From Pyrocephalus nanus (Eukaryota > Chordata > Aves > Passeriformes > Tyrannidae): 64,000 nucleotides of DNA. The translations under genes and the position numbers were made by a program. Under the pieces are notes generated by a model. The model was not told the DNA's origin, ran no database searches, and saw only the letters and a program-made list of their open reading frames with translations. The DNA lies in assembly GCA_038380795.1 (NCBI GenBank), contig CM076267.1:12259501-12323500 (forward strand), read 5' to 3'. Positions 60,560-64,000 of this stretch are shown here, one piece after another. The stretch's first letter is position 1, and each line of letters opens with the position of its first letter.

Positions 60560-61440
60560 CAAGGAGGGACTAAACTGACCCATATTGCTGTTGTGACACT
60601 AGTAAACTACACATATTAATACCAAGGCATCTAGCATGGCACTAATAGTTGGATTATTAGTGGCTGAACAAGCAGGCTTAGGCAGCCTTTATTAGGCTAA
60701 TGAACAGATTTTTCCAACCAATGTCCCTAATCACCGTGCCTGCCTGCAGTAAAATAGCATGAATAACTGTTAAACCAGATACAATTAAGGTCCTCACTGG
60801 GATTAGAGCTACGGAGCGGCTGTTCCCAGGCACCTAGATCCCTGTTTCCTAATTCTAGTTAATAGGAGACCTTCTGCCTGCTTTCTGCCTTAAGCCAGTA
60901 AAGGAGAAGGCAGGGGGAGGGAAGGGGGGAAAAAACCCTTTGCAGAATATCAGATCCTCTCTCCTAACCTTTCCTGGATGAATAGAGATGGATTGTGAAT
61001 CGTGCAAACCCAACATCTTCTAGAACAATGAGGCCCTTCAGCGATAACAATAGTACTAATCATAATAGTAGGCAGCTCCAGCCCCTTTCTATCATGTGCA
61101 AACAGTTGGGGCAGAATATGAAATTGCTTTAGAAATAGATACTGACTTCCCCCCCCCCCTCCCTTTCACTTGCCTACTAAGAATAGCCTAATTTATTCAT
61201 GCTTTTATTTGGCAACAGAAACTAGGCTGACCTGCCTCCCTTTTTATTCACACAGATAAAAGGGCTTTGGCAAAAAGGCAGAGGACACTCTCTGCATTTA
61301 AAGGTGTCTAGTGTTGCTCTCCAAAGGAATGACAGAATGGTTACTGCTTCTTTCATTGGTCCTCCTCTGCTCTCTGGCCTTCATCTCTTTTCTCTCCGAC
61401 TTTCTTTGGGGCTGTTCATGCCATAAAAACTAGGTTAAAT
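60560..61440. promoter_or_regulatory. candidate conserved regulatory element (low confidence)
   Basis: Repeat-free block with many homeodomain-like cores: GGATTA at 60651 and 60800, the palindromic ATTAGGCTAAT at 60691-60701, and CCTAATC at 60726. SOX-like AACAAT occurs near 61024 and 61045, and CATTGG near 61356. I judge it enhancer-like by texture. Its distance from the CpG island is over 50 kb. Only an alignment or chromatin data can confirm it. Confidence 0.25.
61149..61159 (+). repeat. poly-C run (C11)
   Basis: 11 consecutive C within the candidate regulatory block. Confidence 0.9.
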
Positions 61441-64000
61441 CTGGGGCGGAGGGGAGGGGAGAGAGTAAAAGAAACTCAAGTGCCTTCAGCATCTCGTTCA
61501 GAATAGTGTGGCACTGTGCGGCTACAGAGGTCCTATGTGTAACTCACAGTCTTGGAGCTCCGGGAAGAGAGCATGATTTAGAGATTTTGCTGAGAGCGTG
61601 TGTGTTTGGCAGGGGGGAATGGAGGGGGGCTGAAAAGGGCTTGTGTTAACCCTTCTTCTGTCTTTGTATAACAAGAATTGCTACTCACAAAATGTGAGTC
61701 ATTGCAGAAACACCTTGCATACCAAAAGCAATCCATATGAGGCAGCCTCACTGTATACATCCCGCTGACGTCCTCGGCTGGGTACTCACGGCAGAGCCCT
61801 GCCGAGGAGCACACGCAGCCAAGCCGTCACACTGCAGACAGATAACAGCAAAGCTAATTGCTAAGTACAAACACAGCGATCTTTCAAGCTGGACAAAACC
61901 CCTATGTATCCAAACACAGCTTCAGTGGCTGCCTGCACATCCACTTGGATGAGCAAAGAGCTGGGTTATCTGTCTCTGGATGGGGGTAAGAGGGCTTCTG
62001 TCTGGCTGTTTGATTAGTGGTGCTCCCTGCTTGATTAGTAAAACCTCAGGTTCAGCTGCTCCCTGCTTGACTAGTGAAACCTCAGTCTAAATAATAATTT
62101 TTAAAGATATATTAGAGATGGTTGGTCATGTTTTTTGGCATTCCTGATGGTGCTGCAAAAAGCAGGCACACTGCCCGACTGTTTTGCCAAGGGGCCGTCT
62201 GCACAAGATAGCCACAACCACAGTCACCTGAAAAATCAGGTCTTCTCCAGGCAACTGCAGCCTACCTTTCCCACACATTTCTTTCCACGGTGATTTTAGA
62301 AGTGTTTCAGGTGTTCTTCCCCATGATTGCTCAGCTTGAGCTTATCTCATTGCATGCAAAATATTTTTATAAAATGTGATCTAGAAAGTCACATAAAGAG
62401 GAGCCTGAAAAAACAAACACTAAGGATGTTGCTGTGCAAGACCAGCTAAAAAGTATCTCCAGCCCTTTTAAATTCAACCACACCCACCACAGACTAATAC
62501 TTGCCCTGCTCGACATCCGACTCCCGGTTTATAGTTCTGATGTATCACCCAAATGATTGATTTTGTTCCTTCTGCACCTTTTGGACTACCTCATTTTCTC
62601 AGCTATGCCAAAATAAATATGAATTCAACAGATATAGTATGGCTTACTCCACTGTAACTGAGAGCAGAATGTGACTTGTCTTCTCAGATGCATTATTAAG
62701 GAACCTAGCAAGAGCACAGATTTTCCTGCTATGTTATCACATGATAAGGTCGAGTTGATCTGCAAAGTGAAACCTTTCAGAATTTTATTTGGCAGTTTGC
62801 TTTAAAACATCAAGTGGTAAATGGTTTCTGCTCTATTTCAGTTCTCATGAACACAGTTCTTTTACGACTGAACCCTTCAACAGGTTAGCAAACATTGTCT
62901 CTCTGCCAAGACATGCCATTTCTTTTTTTGTAGAATACTTCTTTTCTTCATTCCTCTGCCAACCCTTTTCTCTTCTCTACACACTGCTTTCAGATTGCCA
63001 AGACATGATCGTGTGCTTTAAAGTTGATTTTGGAATTACTTGGCATATCTTCTTAGCTTTCATCTATTTCCCTATCTGGAAATACAATAGAAAGCTTTGA
63101 CTTTCGAGAATTATTATTTTTAAGCACCTCTTTCAAGAACCTGTCAAAGTGCTAGCTACCACTGATTTTGTGTAAGAAACTAGACCATCAGGATTAATAT
63201 TCTTTTTCATATTCAGTTGAGAAAGGTTGGAACTTCAAAGCTAAAATCCAGATTTAACCTCTCTGCAAAGCTTAGGTATTGGCATCTTCTTATCAATCTG
63301 AAAAATGAGATGTTAGGAGGTAAGTCTTGTGCAAGCGTACATGTCCTAATCCACTCCAGCACTGTCCAAGAGGAATTCAGACACCCTCTAACCATATAAA
63401 ATGCACCAGATTGGGCATCCAGAGGGTTGTGTCCATAAGAAGTCTATTAGTAGAGTTGAAGCCACAAATAGTAGTTGTGGGCATCTCATCTGTCATTCTG
63501 TTACACTGGTAACAAAACATCACTCTCGCTTCTCCCACTGATCAAAAGATCTTTTCCAAGTCCTCAACTCATTCTGGTAGCTCTGTCCTAAATGCTGTTT
63601 CTATTTTTTCCACACACTCTGTGAAGTTGAGGCTCAGTAACCCCAGAGTTGTCTCCCTCTCTTCCTACTCCTTACACAGCCAATAATCATATTTGCCATT
63701 TTAAGAGTCAGCTTTTATTGGGGAGTCCAGAATTACCTAGGTTTCTGTAATTACCCCAATCCCCTTTTATGTCACTTCTAGATGGGAATGATCTCTATCT
63801 TATAAGTGTGACCTATGCTCTCTGTCCATAGATGTAGGATTTTGCATTCGGCTGCATTATTTCGGAGGGTTTATTTCTGCTACCATTTTGTCTCCCTTAA
63901 CTCTTCAGGGTGAAACCTTCCTGGGCAGTCACTGTACCTGGCTATGTGTTGATGTGGTGTCAAACACAACAGGCCTTCATGTTCAATGAACTTTACTGGC
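61441..64000. other. non-coding stretch
   Basis: No supported gene up to the window end. Contains the 36-bp imperfect tandem duplication at 62021-62092. A purine-rich GGGGAGGGGAGAGAG patch lies at about 61448-61465. Confidence 0.45.
62021..62092 (+). repeat. imperfect tandem duplication, period 36 bp
   Basis: Units start at 62021 and 62057. The first 29 bases match with two differences (TGCTCCCTGCTTGA, then T/C, TAGT, A/G, AAACCTCAG), then diverge. A partial third copy (TTGATTAGTG) lies just before, at 62010-62019. Confidence 0.85.

Noticed and set aside
1..64000. tRNA, rRNA, CRISPR or bacterial operon structure
   Set aside because: A by-eye search found no GGTTCGAATCC-like B box with a partner A box, no rRNA-like block, no regularly spaced repeats and no dense long open frames.
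1..64000. Endogenous retrovirus or LTR element
   Set aside because: I saw no paired long terminal repeats, primer-binding site or gag/pol-like frames. The only reverse-transcriptase relics fit LINEs.

Overview
This window looks like avian nuclear DNA, and most of it is non-coding. The main evidence for a bird is two well-preserved 3' ends of CR1 LINEs. One at about 20.19-20.50 kb ends in the ATTCTATGATTCT signature, and one at about 36.75-37.14 kb ends in a CTATT-type repeat tail. There are also older amniote fossils: an L3/CR1-like LINE of about 1.8 kb, several MIR-type SINE fragments, and a candidate DNA-transposon fossil with GTTGCCA-type termini. Nothing here is bacterial: there are no operons, CRISPR arrays or insertion sequences. 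I recognise no protein-coding gene by homology.

Layout. 1-4.0 kb is AT-rich sequence in which I see no gene. 4.0-4.44 kb holds two A/C-rich simple tracts. About 4.44-6.8 kb is a strong CpG island. It carries GC boxes, two G-quadruplex motifs, a T21 and an A25 tract, a TA/CA microsatellite and a C18 run, and is almost certainly a promoter. The best splice donor in it is on the minus strand (5414-5420), but the direction of transcription is not settled. 6.9-33.8 kb is AT-rich intronic or intergenic DNA with the transposon fossil (16.2-16.6 kb), a CR1, a perfect 13-bp hairpin (17.48 kb) and scattered exon candidates. 33.8-37.1 kb is a cluster of LINE fossils. 40.7-41.1 kb holds MIR-type SINEs. 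47.9-49.6 kb and 60.5-61.4 kb look like candidate regulatory DNA. A bulged hairpin lies at 53.72-53.78 kb.

Some short ORFs are bounded by good splice signals and join in compatible reading phase. On the plus strand these are at 12.31, 19.69, 49.62 and 53.38 kb. The second has one membrane-helix-like segment, and the chain ends in a stop. On the minus strand they are at 17.27, 14.94 and 11.20 kb, ending in a stop with a possible poly(A) signal near 10.02 kb. I picked them by eye from many possible sites, so chance matches are likely. They are hypotheses for RNA evidence, not gene calls. The only confident functional statement is that a CpG-island promoter sits near 5-6.5 kb and that the rest is mostly introns, intergenic DNA and repeat fossils.
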